Assembly (NCBI GenBank): GCA_026119855.1
Contig: JAOWBW010000159.1
Span: 1 to 64,000, forward strand
From: Campanula takesimana
Lineage: Eukaryota > Streptophyta > Magnoliopsida > Asterales > Campanulaceae
Length of the DNA stretch: 64,000 nt
Reading direction: 5' to 3'
The position numbers and the translations under genes are program-made. This document shows, piece after piece, positions 11,676 to 23,172 of this stretch (its first letter is position 1; the number at the start of each line of letters is the position of its first letter). Under the pieces are notes generated by a model. The model saw only the letters and a program-made list of their open reading frames with translations, was not told where the DNA came from and searched no databases.

Positions 11676-11815
11676 CACTAAAACAAAAAAGGTATTTAAC
11701 AACGTTTTTCCAAAAACGTTGTTTTTGTTGTCTTTTAACAACTTTTACTACCGAAACTTTGTGGTTATAAACATATCACAACGTTATTTCTATAAATGTT
11801 GTAGTTGGTGGGTAA
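11676..11815 (+). mobile_element. CACTA (En/Spm)-like terminal remnant
   Basis: Begins CACTAAAACAAAAAAGGTAT, close to the CACTACAAGAAAA terminus of plant CACTA elements. It is followed by repeated subterminal AACAACGTTTTT / AAAACGTTG words, including a hairpin near 11700-11730. The opposite end is absent and the flank is a MITE, so this is a fragment. Confidence 0.4.
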
Positions 11816-11828
11816 TCAATAATATATA

Positions 11829-12072
11829 CTCCCTCTGTCCCATACCAACGGGCACTTTTGGTCAAACCAACTTAAACTTGACTAACATTTTATGCTAAAT
11901 TATTAATATTCATAAAAAATTTAAAAATGTTACTAAATTAGTAATAGAAACATTATCAATAACTATTTTTAATTTTTTACGGAGATAAATTATTTAGCAT
12001 ACAATGTTAGTCAAAGTTCAAGTGAGTTTGACCGAAAGTTATAGGAGTATATATTATATGGGACGGAGGGAG
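11829..12072. mobile_element. Stowaway-like MITE
   Basis: Ends CTCCCTCTGTCCC and GGGACGGAGGGAG with flanking TA (11827-11828 and 12073-12074). The inner arms (TTTTGGTCAAACCAACTTAA and AGTTTGACCGAAAGT) are also inverted, so the whole 244 bp can fold. A different subfamily from the MITE at 4418. Confidence 0.85.
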
Positions 12073-12094
12073 TATATATATATATATATATATA

Positions 12095-14192
12095 GGGTCA
12101 TGCTCTTATGAGAACCCAATTACATGAGAACTAATGATAGCCATTGGATTAGACACAAATCAAGGGTTTAGATTACTTTTTTAGTTTAAAACTTCGGTGG
12201 CATTCTTGTAATTAGGTTGACAAACAAAGAGAAGGGCAAAATACCATGTGTGTTCCAGAATTTGCCACGTCATCACCCAAAATTTCCCTAAATTTTCAAA
12301 ATTAAATATCTCATTAATTATAAATCGAAAAAATAATCCGAGAACACTGATTTTTTTTGTCTCGACGAGACGAATCAAACTACATCCCTGAAGATAGAGT
12401 TTTGAAAAAATAATATTGAACAACGTCAAATTTTTAAAATACGCTTAGATACAATAGGTGTTTGCCTATTGTATCTAACTGGATTGTTATGAACATTGTA
12501 TTGGATACAAATGACTATTTAGCTATTGTATCTAACAGCAATGTGTCAACATTGATGTTGGATACAATAGGTGTTTGCCTATTGTATCTAACTGAATTGT
12601 TATGAACATTGCTATTGGATACAAATAGCTATTTAACTATTGTATCTAACAGCAATGTGTCAATATTGCTGTTGGATACAATAGGCGTTTGCCTATTGTA
12701 TCTAACTGAATTGTTATGAACAATGTATTGGATACGATAGCTATTTAGCTATTGTATCTATATAGCAATGTGTTAACATTGATGTTGGATACAATAGGTG
12801 TTTGCTATTGTATCTAACTGTATTGATATGAATATCGCATTGCATACAACAGGGGAGTAGCTAGTGTATCCAATAACAATGTGTATGAAAATTGCTGTTA
12901 GATACAAATAGTTATTTAGCTATTGTATCTAACAGCAATGTGTCAACATTGTTGTTGGTTACAATAGGTGTTTGCCTATTGTATCTAACGGAATTGTTAT
13001 GAACATTGTATTGGATACAAATGGCTATTTAGCTATTGTATCTAACAGCAATGTGTCAACATTGCTGTTGGATACAATAGGTGTTTGCCTATTGTATCTA
13101 ACGGAATTGTTATGAACATTGTATTGGATACAAATGGCTATTTAGCTATTGTATCTAACTGCAATGTGTCAACATTGCTGTTGATACATTAGGTGTTTGC
13201 CTATTGTATCTAACTGAATTATTATGAACATTGTATTGGATACAAATAGCTATTTAGCTATTGTATCTAACAGCAATGTGTCAACATTGCTGTTGGATAC
13301 AATAGGTGTTTGCATATTGTATCTAACAGAATTGTTATGAACATTGCTGTTGGATACAATAAGTGTTTGCCTATTTTATCTAACTGAATTGTTATGAACA
13401 TTGATGTTGGATACAAATAGCTATTTAGCTATTGTATCTAACAGCAATGTGTCAACATTGCTGTTGGATACAATAGGCCACAATAGGTGTTTGCCTATTG
13501 TATCCAACAACAATGTTGATACATTGCTGTTAGATACAATAGCTAAATAGCTATTGTATCCAATACAATGTTCATAAAAATTCAGTTAGATACAATAGGC
13601 AAACACCTATTGTATCCAATAGTAATGTTGACACATTGCTGTTAGATACAATAGCTAAATAGCTATTTGTATCCAACAACAATGTTCATAACAATTCAGT
13701 TAGGTACAATATGCAAACACCTATTGTATCCAACAGCAATGTTGACACATTGCTATTAGATACAATAGCTAAATAGCCATTTGTATCCAATACAATGTTC
13801 ATAACGATGCAGTTAGATACAATAGGCAAACACCTATTGTATCTAAGCGTATTTTAAAAATTAGACGTTGTTCAATATTATTTTTTCAAAACCCTATCTT
13901 CAGGGATGTAGTTTGATTCGTCTCGTCGAGACAAAAAAATCAGTGTTCTCGGATTATTTTTTCGATTTGTAGTTAATGAGATATTCAATTTTGAAAATTT
14001 AGGGAAATTTTGGGTGATGATGTGGCAAATTCTAGAACACACATGGTATTTTGCCCTTCCCTTTGTCTGTCAATCTAATTACAAGAATGCCACCGAATTT
14101 TTAAACTAAAAAGGTAATCTAAACCCTTGATTTGTGTCTAATCCAATGGCTATCCTTGGTTCTCATGATATTTAGGTTCTCATTTGAGCACC
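12095..14192. mobile_element. Foldback (long inverted repeat) element
   Basis: About 2.1 kb whose two ends are inverted copies. The left arm 12095-12447 (from GGGTCATGCTCTTATGAGAAC through ACGCTTAGATAC) is matched in reverse by the right arm 13842-14192 (GTATCTAAGCG through GTTCTCATTTGAGCACC). The arms differ by small substitutions and indels. The core is an array of hairpin-forming tandem repeats. There is no transposase, and the frame in the left arm is not conserved in the right arm. The left end abuts an (AT)n tract and the right end a (CA)n tract, so no target duplication can be read. The superfamily could be Mutator-type foldback; that is inference. Confidence 0.8.
12448..13840. repeat. 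Tandem hairpin array, ~57/113 bp period
   Basis: A ~113-bp higher-order unit starts at about 12448, 12561, 12675, 12788, 12958, 13071, 13183 and 13296. It is built of two ~57-bp halves. One half carries the palindrome GATACAATAGG-TGTTT-GCCTATTGTATC, the other GATACAAATAGCTA-TTTAGCTATTGTATC; between them lie AACAGCAATGTGTCAACATTG-type spacers, themselves partly palindromic. From about 13485 to 13840 the units run in the opposite orientation, so the array is inverted about that point. Confidence 0.85.
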
Positions 14193-14404
14193 TACACACA
14201 CACACACACAATATATATAATATAATATATATATATTATAATGATATATTTATTGTATAACTAAAATTTATTATGATAACTATTTTTTCATTAAACTTTA
14301 GTTAATAGTCAATAAAATTGACTTACACAAGTTATAACACTTTTCTTTGGTTTGTAGAGAATAACTTATATATATATTATATATATATATATATATATAT
14401 TATA

Positions 14405-14430
<26 letters not shown>
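14193..14430. repeat. (CA)n, (AT)n and (TG)n microsatellites
   Basis: A CA run at about 14194-14209, TA runs at 14210-14240 and about 14370-14427, and a TG run at 14428-14441, separated by unique AT-rich DNA. Confidence 0.85.
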
Positions 14431-14441
<11 letters not shown>

Positions 14442-14632
14442 ATATAGCTAGCTTGCAAGTAGTTGAAGTAAAATGCAACATGAGGTCTCCTAGAAATATA
14501 TTCCATATTGCAAGTCTACTTTGAGTTAACAAGGACTAGTGAAACAATTAATCTTATGGTAGGTTGATTTGATAGTTAAAAATACAATAAATTAATTAGT
14601 GTCTTATTGCCTTGTTCCACTATTAATTTATA

Positions 14633-14890
14633 CTACCTCCGTCCCTAAATGAGTGTCCAAATTTCATTTTAAAGGATATCTGAAAATCTCAACTTTTTGT
14701 ACAATTTGGTGGCAAAGATTCATATATAATCTTGTGATCTCCTTTCCAAACATTTAGTTTTGCACGTATAAAGAGACGGTGAATTTTTTTTCAAAAAAAA
14801 AAACATTTAGGGACAAAGTTATGTTAAAAAAGACACTCATTTTGGGACAAAGATTTTTGAAAATGGACACTCATTTAGGGACAGAGGGAG
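14633..14890. mobile_element. Stowaway-like MITE
   Basis: The left end CTACCTCCGTCCC and right end GGGACAGAGGGAG are inverted, and the pairing extends inward (TAAATGAGTGTCCA versus TGGACACTCATTTA). TA flanks both sides (14631-14632 and 14891-14892). Confidence 0.85.
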
Positions 14891-14974
14891 TAATTAGCTG
14901 CACACATGATTCAGTGTTCTTCCAACTATTTCTGATTATTTATCTTTTTAACACTAGTACATGTATACCACATT

Positions 14975-15934
14975 TCTGACATCCGTACTATGTCAAGAAT
15001 ATCACTTTAACCTCTGTACTATCTAAACAACAAAAGAAACCTGCGTACTATTGATTAATTAGCAAAACTAACCAAAATCGTTAAAAAATTTAATGGAAGT
15101 TAATACGCGTTAGAAACTTAACAAGCTACCCACCCCCTTAAATCACACCCAAAACACACATACTCTTTCTCTCTCTAAACTTTTCTCACTGACCAACTCA
15201 GGCGACCCTTCCTACAACTCCCGGCGACCACTACCCTCCCTTAACTCCGGCGACCACTACCCTCCCCAACTCCGGTCAAATCCTCCATTATCAAAACTGA
15301 ACGAAGACCCCCTTTTCCGGCGATATTTCCAGTTAACCCTATCATCTCCGGCGACCATCACCACTTCACCAGTTCCGGTATCTATCTACCTCTGACCGCT
15401 ATCTAGATCGATGATGATTCGAGCTCATCTATCTATTTTTATTTACTCTGCAACTTTTCTTTCTAATTATCCAGATCTCATCTCAGCTCGCCACCGACTC
15501 CCTTCTTCTCCATCTCCGTCCGACCCTAAATGTTCAGATCTGGCCAAGCCTCTCACCCAAATGTTCAGATCCGTCCTCCCTCTCCCCCTTCCAGCGCACT
15601 TCTGACCTCCACTCACCGGTTTTTGTCAAGAAAATTGAGAAATACAGTGAGTGGGAAAAAAGAGAAAACGAGCGAGAGAGAGTGGAGGAGAGAGAAAATG
15701 GGGAAGGAGAAGATAAATTTCAAACAAATCATCAAAAGAGAGTGGGGGAGAAAGAGAGAGAGAGAGAGAGAGTTTATGGAGGTAAAGATTGGATTTTTGC
15801 TCCTGTTGCTGGAAATCCCATTTAGACAGAATATCCCATTACTCTGAATTTCCACCAATTGCTATCTCTGTGTGTTTGTGTGTGTTTTCCATTCACTCCC
15901 TGTTCTTCAATTAGAAAATATTAGAGTGTAGTTT

Positions 15935-15970
<36 letters not shown>

Positions 15971-16310
15971 TGGGGATTTTGTATGAAGATGCAGTGTTGA
16001 TAAAGAAGCAGAGAAAGAAGGAGATCTGACTGTTATTACAGTCAATTGTCCAGACAGACAGTGAGTGGGAAAAAAAAATTACTATGTAGTTAATTGTTTT
16101 TTTTTTAAAGTTTTCTAGTTAAGGGGGTAAATTGAAAATGTTAATAGTCATATCCGTTAAATTTTTAACGCCCATTAATGTCCATTGACACCCATTAACG
16201 ATTTTGGTTAGTTTTGCTAATTTATCGATAGTACGCAGGTTACTTTGATTGTTTCAGTAGTACAGATGTAAATATGAAAAAACTCAATAGTACGAATGGC
16301 AAAAATGCAG
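14975..16310. mobile_element. Long-TIR (Mutator-like) non-autonomous element
   Basis: Inverted arms of about 130-150 bp: left ~14980-15100 and right ~16140-16305. Both contain CCTGCGTACTAT followed by AATTAGCAAAACTAACCAAA and AATCGTTAA. The interior has Pro/Ser-coding CT-rich DNA with repeated CCGGCGACCA words (15200-15360) and two (AG)n tracts (15750-15772 and 15939-15970). The interior looks like captured plant 5'-leader or genic sequence, but I recognise no product. No target duplication was resolved. Confidence 0.6.
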
Positions 16311-16982
16311 TTTACTCGATTCAAATTCTGATACCTCTAGTTAAACTAGAACACCCGGTGTTTGGTAGTTCCATCATCTTATAATATATAAAGACTGAAG
16401 TGCATAAAGCACTTCAGTTTTCCCGCTCAAATTTTCACCGTGTAAATTGACTAGACTGCCCTTAACTATAAGGGCTTAGAAATGGACATTTCTGGGTATA
16501 TTTCAGCCATTAAGAACATATGACTGAATTAATTATTGAGCTGGCAATTGATAATCTCGGCATAAGAAAAGATACATTTTTAATAACAGAATTTGAATTC
16601 TGCCTGTCGAACTACCTCCATTAATGCAGGTGTGTAACACATGTTATGTACCTAGACAGATGAATTAAGTATGTAACAACAATGTTTAAAAGTAAATAAA
16701 TACATTTCCTGTTTTTAGGCCAATTTGAATTGGGAATGAGTCCCAATACATTCTTGAAGTTTGTTCAGAGCCATCCCTAAGCTTTCTTTGATTCATTTGA
16801 CCTATAAAAGCCCTCCTTTCCCACTTCACAAATCAGCCCGAGACTGTTGACGCCCCTTTATTTCTCTATCCAAAATTCAATCTCCTTGAATGCCAACACC
16901 CCAAATCCATTGCCACTTCTTAGCTCAGCCTCTTTCAGTCCATATTCAAGGGACGGAACCTCGAGCATGGGGTATTTTACCC

Positions 16983-17081
16983 ATGAAAATAGTAGCTCTC
17001 TCGGTCTTTTCTTTCTGCATCTCCCTCTCTCCATCTCTTTCTCTCTATCAGCATGCTTGCCAATTACTCTTTTTGAACAGG
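16983..17081 (+). pseudogene. Captured first-exon-like fragment encoding a signal-peptide-like start
   Basis: An ATG near 16983 opens a short frame, MKIVALSVFSFCISLSPSLS followed by a few residues, which has the basic start and hydrophobic core of a secretory signal. It runs to a plausible donor AACAG|GTAACA near 17081. A TATA-like CTATAAAAG lies at about 16802-16810. This would be a promoter plus first exon picked up by the Helitron. I do not recognise the parent gene, and no second exon is evident. Confidence 0.3.
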
Positions 17082-17616
17082 TAACATCAGAATGGAAATG
17101 TCCATTCCTAGCTTCTGTGCTGCAAAAAATAAAATGGTAATTTCATCATAATATTAATACATCTTTATTCAATAAAGACACTAAAAACTTGAATGGCTGA
17201 TATAGAGTTATACTTCAACCATAATCAGGATAGAAAGTACAAACAAATATTATCTCGCACTTAGAACTGTACATCTGCCTTTCAAGATGTTAAAAGAAAT
17301 ATTCTGTCATTTGTAGTATGATGCAAGTACAGAACTAGCAAGTTGTGCATACATCTTTATAGTAGTCTCTTGACTTTCCATGTCAATAACAATTTGCTCT
17401 TTTACATTCACTCTATATTCATTCCATTTAGAAAGCAGCATGCAAACAAAAACTGTGTTAAGCATTTTAGTTTTTTCCAGCAAAATAAGGTAGATTTGTG
17501 TTTTTTAAATATAAAGATCAAGTCTGAGGAAGAAGGAAAAGGTAAACATTTCTGCATTAGTTCAATGTTGTAATTGCGTTCATACCATTAGTTTGTATTT
17601 AGCTTATTGTTTGTTA

Positions 17617-17859
17617 CTCCCTCGGTCTCAGAAAGATAGTTATTTTTTTTTGTTGTAACTACGAAGAAACTTTGAGCAATAATAAAGCTACATTTAATTA
17701 TTCTAATGAAAATTTAAAAATTGTTATTGATACACCATTATAAAAACTATCAATACTATTTTTTAGATTTACATTAAGATAACTAAAAGTAGCCTTATCC
17801 TCAAAGTTCTTTTGTAATAACAATGAAAAAAGAGGGACAATCTTTTGGGACAGAGGGAG
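17617..17859. mobile_element. Stowaway-like MITE inside the Helitron
   Basis: Ends CTCCCTCGGTCTC and GGGACAGAGGGAG with TA flanks (17615-17616 and 17860-17861). The body (CAGAAAGATAGT, TTGTTGTAACTACGAAG, AAAAGTAGCCTTA) matches the MITE at 47463, so it is the same subfamily. Confidence 0.85.
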
Positions 17860-19959
17860 TATATATCCGAATCATCACGCTTAAACGATTGCCGTTTTTC
17901 TTTATATGTAAGAATTTCTTTTCATAGTTTTTCCTACAATATTCAAGAAATAGTATAACAATTTACTTTTGTTCTATAAACCTGTTTGGAAATAAACACG
18001 TTTTTTTTTTTTAAAAATCAAAGGCTGTAAATTTCTATGCCTGAATGTACCTTTATTTATGGGTGAGTAAGTTTGGACCATCATTTAAGTTGGGTTGGTG
18101 ATGTATATATTAGGACAACAAGTTTTGATTTTTATACTTGGGCGGCAACAAAATTTATTTTTAAAACTGGATAACAACAAAATTTAGTTGTAGATTATCT
18201 TATACTCCCCATACCTGTTCCTGAATGACCTATCCATAGAATAATTAAATAAAGTTTTTTATTATGCTCAAAGTTGATAAAAAAAAAATGCAGTATTCCT
18301 TAGTAACTTCTTCCTTTCATAAGTGTAAAAAATTCATTCCTTATACACTCTTTTGAGTATATGCAGAATGACAGGTAGTATCTTAAGATTCTCTTTGTCA
18401 AGAAAGCTTTAAATTAATTAGCAGTACAGAACCATATAAACAACATTATCACTTTCTCTTAGGGAATAGAGATACTATAAAATTATAGTATAGTTCAGTG
18501 ACACTGTCACATTGCTCTTTAAGGCTTTAGACATGAACAATCTATAAGGACATTTATGTACTTTGAATTAAGCATGAATCAGTAATGTGCAGTAGGATCA
18601 CGTAAGTAACATGGCAAAACAAGTGTAAAACTAACCCTCAAAGCCATTTAACTCTAGAGTAAAAAAATGCTATTTTCCCAATATAGAATGCAGAAACATT
18701 GATAGTAAAAAAGAAGCCAGTCTAAAGATCACCACTATTATTATAGAGCTGTAATATTTATGGGAATCAACTTCTTAAAAAAATATAAAAAATCAAACAT
18801 GTGAAGTAAAATCTGAATTAAAATCACACTATTTATTATAGATCTGTATATAATTAAACATTAGATTTAATTTTAGGCCTGGATTGCATCAGATGAAAAT
18901 TATACTTTTAGGACGTAAGAAGATGTCTCAGATCTGCTTTAAAAGTTTGTGAACATATATTTTTGGGTTTTCAAAAACCGAAAATAATATTAATCCGGAC
19001 AAAAATGTAACGTACTGTTATATTTGATATAAATTAAAAAAAAAATACTAGAGACTTTGAAAATTACCCTGGAGAAGAATTATGAGTTTGGTGACCGAAT
19101 ATAACCCATGAATTTTAGGGCTTTTGATTGTAGCTTCGATTCGGACAAATCTATTGAAAGCTTCGTCCTGTAGAACGAACCGATGAATTAAACTTTCTCG
19201 AAATCCTGAAATTATCGATTGCTATGACGGATCGGATTCATGAACCTTAGGAAGAAAAGTAAAGGGATAGAGATCGTCGGTGTCGACATCGTTGGAGAGA
19301 TCAAGAAAGACGTTTGAGAGAGAGAGAGAGAGAGAGAGAGACGGTGGATGATAAAGATGGAGGCACCGTTTGTTAGATCAAGATTAGGTTTAGCAATAAA
19401 GATTGTTTTAATCTATTTTTATTTTTAATTTTAATTTTTTATTTTTCGGAAGGATTTTATCCGTAAATTCGGACTTTGCAATATTATTTCACGGGCTGCC
19501 TTTTTTACATTAATGTTGGGCCGTTCATTTGGGCTTTTGTACTTAATAGTAGGTTTTATCAAGATTAAATTAAGGGCTTGGGTCATAAATGATTTATTTG
19601 GGCTGATTTAAAAATATAGTGGATTTGTTTTTTGATTATAACTTTATTATTTCTAAAAAAATTGTGGATTTATTTTTTAAAATTACCTGTATAGTTTTTT
19701 TAACATAGATAAATTATTTGTCCACAGTTTTTAAAATTAGATATAAGTAAATTTATTTGTCTAAAGTAACAAATTCAAATTAAAAAATGCAGAGCAAGGT
19801 AACAGTTTTGATGATTGATGAAGCAACAAATGTTGTTTACAAAGAAATATTTCACATTTTTTAATTGTTTATATTGATTACAATATAAATATTTTTAATG
19901 AAATTTTTGTTAATTTTTTTTTTCTATGTATCTATTGTTATTTATAAAAGTGTTTTAAC

Positions 19960-19974
19960 GTGCCTTTAAGGCAC
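19960..19974 (+). terminator. Helitron 3' terminal hairpin
   Basis: The palindrome GTGCCTTTAAGGCAC folds with a 7-bp stem and one-base loop, 10 bases before the terminal CTAG. In Helitrons this hairpin acts as the rolling-circle transposition stop signal; it is not a transcription terminator. Confidence 0.75.
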
Positions 19975-19988
19975 TGGTGTTACACTAG

Positions 19989-20644
19989 TTAAAGTGTAAT
20001 GATCAAAGTTCCAAAATAATTGTTGACTTTTAATTAAACTGAGAAAAAAAATTAAAGTAATATTTAATTATCTTTACCGCAAAGATTTTTTAAATTGATG
20101 CATTACTAAATATATTAAGTATTAAATGACATAATTTATTTTGTCAAAATTGCAATATGAGAGGTCTCATTTCGTGTGTTCGCAGAATAGTTAGGAATTA
20201 GCCTCCCAAAAAGCTAGGTACCTTGAGAAGAAGAACGGGTAAAAATAAAATCATAAGAGATACATTGCATAATAATTCACAGTTTTTCTTTTTAAAAATA
20301 TATTCTTTTTGTTCCTAGATGAATTTATTTTTTTAATTTTTAATTCAAATGACTTTTTTTTTGAAATAACTTTATCCCCAAATATTTCTTTTGCCAATTT
20401 TTTTTTCACTAGTCTCTTTACACATACAAAACTAAATTTTCGAAATAACATTACAAGTAATATATATTTGAATCTTTGCCACTAATTTTACAACAAGTAC
20501 AAAATTTTAAAATATCCCTTAATATAAAATTTGGACATTCGTTTAAGGGCGGAGGGAGAACTCTATTTGAACTTTTAGTTACAAATGTAAGAATAAATGA
20601 CTTAATTCAACACCTCATATTTTCCCCTACTCTACTCTATGCTA
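19989..20644. other. Intergenic, degenerate MITE debris
   Basis: AT-rich. At about 20535-20555 there is a Stowaway-like right end (GGGCGGAGGGAG) whose left partner, perhaps near 20306, is badly degraded. No genes. Confidence 0.35.
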
Positions 20645-20823
20645 CTTCCTCCGTCCCAAAATGATCTTCACATTTGAATATTCAATCTTTTTAAGGATAT
20701 GAACACTTGATTCACTAGTCATGTTTTGTTATGGCACTTCTAAGCCTAGGTTGTAGAAATGTGAAGATTTTTTTGGGACAATGAAAAATGCCAAATGAGA
20801 AAATCATTTTGGGACGGAGGGAG
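20645..20823. mobile_element. Stowaway-like MITE, 179 bp
   Basis: Ends CTTCCTCCGTCCC and GGGACGGAGGGAG with flanking TA. Inner AAAATGATCTTCACATTTGA and CACTAGTCATGTTTTGTTAT relate it to the inverted copy at 30954-31128 in the TGA gene. Confidence 0.85.
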
Positions 20824-22225
20824 TATATCTTAACTTAATTCAACCCTCATAGTTTCCCAACTCTATGCTATGTCTGTAAGAATCTTGACAATTTCTCTTT
20901 AAATGTATTTGAGTGTCATTTATGAATCAATATTATGTTTGAGAAAAAATGAAAGTTATTTAAAGATTCGATGAGAATTATTTGGAATTATGTAGCTTGA
21001 GTGAATTTATATGAATTACTTAATCTTGATTGAACTTGACTTTTGTTGAATGGAATGTACATAATTTGAATTGGATTGACTCATGGGGGTAAAATTGTCA
21101 TTTATATGATTTATAAATTATGGGGGATTTTTGGACATTTATTTGAATTATTTATGTTTATGAAAATTATTGAATTTATTTCAATATAAAGAAAAAAAAT
21201 TTGATTTTGTTGACTTTTAGTCGGTCTGAGAATTTTGTATCAATTGGACAAGTTATACTTAAAGTATAATAAACCATGATTTATATAATTTTTATGTATT
21301 TAAAATATGATTAAATTTCATATTTGTCATATCATATTTAACGGTTTAGTCACTGTAGCTAATATCCGTTAGCTATATTAACTCTGTTAACTCAAATGTA
21401 ACTAAATGTTAAAGTTTAAGAACTACATGTGTTTCTGCTCCTGATTGGAAATTATTCATGTATTAACTCAAACACTTTCTTAGTTGATTGATCTTTTTTT
21501 TAGTTTAGATTTTTTTCAGATTAGCACATTAGATCTTTAAGTGCTTAAAACCAATGCACTAACCAAAGAACATTTGAAACTTGATTCTTCAAAAGAGAGG
21601 TTATACACAGGTCGATCTCTCCACAGTTAAACAAAAAATCAATGAACTAACTCACTAAGATAACCTATACCGAAGGCGCGTGAATCAACATCTTTTGATT
21701 TGCACGTCTATACTTGCACACGAACGCTCACTTGGACATACTCTACGCATTAACTTGAACGCGACAAATTCTGTTACTTGCTTTTTATTTGCATTTAGTT
21801 TGGACATGGTTTTTGGAACCATCTTTTTCCATTTTTTGTTGATAATAAACATGGTTGTTGGGACTTTTTAATCGGTCTATATAACATGAAGTCATGTGTA
21901 AATATCCTTTAGATTTCATAAGATAGAGGAGTTTTAGTTAATACCATATATAGATGTATTTAATAAATCCAGTATCCAAGATCATGAATTATTTTGAATT
22001 TTTTGAACAAAATTGTACTAAGTCACTCCTAGAGATATAATATTAATTGTTATCCCTCCTACAACGATTTGCTTCGTTGATTACTTGATTTGTTCAAGTG
22101 ATTGAAATATTCTGTTAGTGTCACGTTGTTTTAAAGCATTCTCCTAAATGCGTGTTAGTTTTGAAAATAATAGTAATACTTGTATATCAACTTGGTAGTA
22201 CTTCTTTATATACTAGCAAGGCATA
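20824..22225. other. Intergenic, nothing recognised
   Basis: AT-rich. The frame at 21680-21871 is short and lacks family features or splice context. No terminal repeats seen. Confidence 0.35.
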
Positions 22226-22574
22226 CCAACTAGTAGGTGTAAATGGTTCGGTTTGGTTCGGTCTGGGCCGTTTTAGAGACTAAATCACTAGTCATCGGTT
22301 TGGGAAAATTCCAAACCGAACCGAACCACGAAAAATTTCAAACCGAACCAAACCAAACCAACCAAACCGCCATGGTTTGGTTCGGTTTGGTTCAAACCGC
22401 GGTTCAGTAATGTGGTCCAGACTGCGGTTTAGACCGTGGTTCAGCCCCGTGGTCTAGAATATGGTTTAGATCGTGGTTTAAACCACCATTCACACCGAGG
22501 TTCATATCACGATTCAAATTATGGTTTACACTCTGTTTAAATGAGAAAATTCGGAAGAATGAAAATATCAAGCG

Positions 22575-22766
22575 TGTAGGGACTGCGACCACCACCACCA
22601 CTTTCCGCATTAGTATGATATTGTCCGCTTTGAGCCCATCCCGCACGGATTTGTTTTTGGGTCAACCTCCAAAAGGCCTCACACAAATGAAGTGGGTGGG
22701 CGCTCTTATATACCTGGCAATTATTTTCTCAATTGCCGATGTGGGACTTTGGATTGCCACCCAACA
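22575..22766 (-). repeat. TRIM 3' LTR
   Basis: 192 bp, TG...CA bounded. It differs from its partner by a few substitutions and small indels (for example ACTGCGACC/ACCGCGACC and CCCATCCCG/CCCAGCCCG on the plus strand). Confidence 0.85.
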
Positions 22767-22978
22767 ATCCTCCCCTCAAACCAAGGACCACACCGCTATG
22801 GCCCGCAGTGTTTCATCCGGCCCATATCGGCGAAAGCTTGTACCAACCGCCCGCGAAACACCATCGCCCTCGATTGCAAGACTCGATTCGCTATGTCGCA
22901 CAAGGGAACCCCACCCTATAAAGCACACACATACGGTCCACCCGGTCGGGCCCATCTGAACCAGGCTCTGATACCACT

Positions 22979-23172
22979 TGTAGGGACCGCGACCACCACC
23001 ACCACTTTCCGCATTAGTATGATATTGTCCGCTTTGAGCCCAGCCCGCACGGATTTGTTTTTGGGTCAACCCCCAAAATTCCTCATACTATAATGAAGTG
23101 GGTGGGTGCTCTTATATACCTGGCAATTATTTTCTCAATTGCCGATGTGGGACTTTGGGTTGCCACCCAACA
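22979..23172 (-). repeat. TRIM 5' LTR
   Basis: 194 bp, followed on the minus strand after a 2-base spacer by the tRNA-Met primer-binding site at 22976-22965. Confidence 0.85.

Larger units (their letters stand above)
16377..19988 (+). mobile_element. Non-autonomous Helitron, 3612 bp
   Basis: The 5' end is TCTTATAATATATAAAGAC preceded by A. The 3' end is CTAG followed by T (insertion between A and T). A perfect 7-bp-stem hairpin, GTGCCTT-T-AAGGCAC (19960-19974), lies 10 bases before CTAG. A second palindrome (CTGAAGTGC...GCACTTCAG) occurs just inside the 5' end, then TTTTCCCGCTCAAATTTT, a sequence style common in plant Helitrons. No Rep/helicase ORF is present. Cargo: a promoter-like/first-exon-like segment (16800-17075), a nested MITE (17617-17859), and a reversed leader-like segment with an (AG)n tract (19050-19390). 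Confidence 0.8.
22575..23172 (-). mobile_element. TRIM element, 598 bp, complete with two LTRs
   Basis: Read on the minus strand: 5' LTR 23172-22979 (starts TGTTGGGTGGCAACCC, ends TCCCTACA), PBS TGGTATCAGAGC (22976-22965, complementary to initiator tRNA-Met), short internal region, polypurine tract TTGAGGGGAGGAT (just right of 22766), and 3' LTR 22766-22575. LTRs are 194 and 192 bp and nearly identical. They contain AAGTCCCACATCGGCAATTG and a TATA-like TATATAAGAG. Flanks aagcg (22570-22574) and aaacg (23173-23177) form a 5-bp duplication with one mismatch. No coding capacity. Confidence 0.9.

Noticed and set aside
12181..12429. 82-aa frame
   Set aside because: Lies in one arm of the foldback element and is not conserved in the inverted partner arm.
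12448..13840. CRISPR-like regular repeats
   Set aside because: Units are contiguous tandem repeats without unique spacers, inside a plant foldback element.
14318..14524. 68-aa frame with YIYIYIY run
   Set aside because: Translation of an (AT)n/(TG)n microsatellite.
22615..23093. Overlapping 62-133 aa frames
   Set aside because: They translate the TRIM LTRs and internal region; the frames do not match any family and both LTR copies give the same artefact.
22575..23172. Cassandra-type TRIM with 5S rRNA in its LTR
   Set aside because: I looked for 5S internal-control sequences in the LTRs and saw none.
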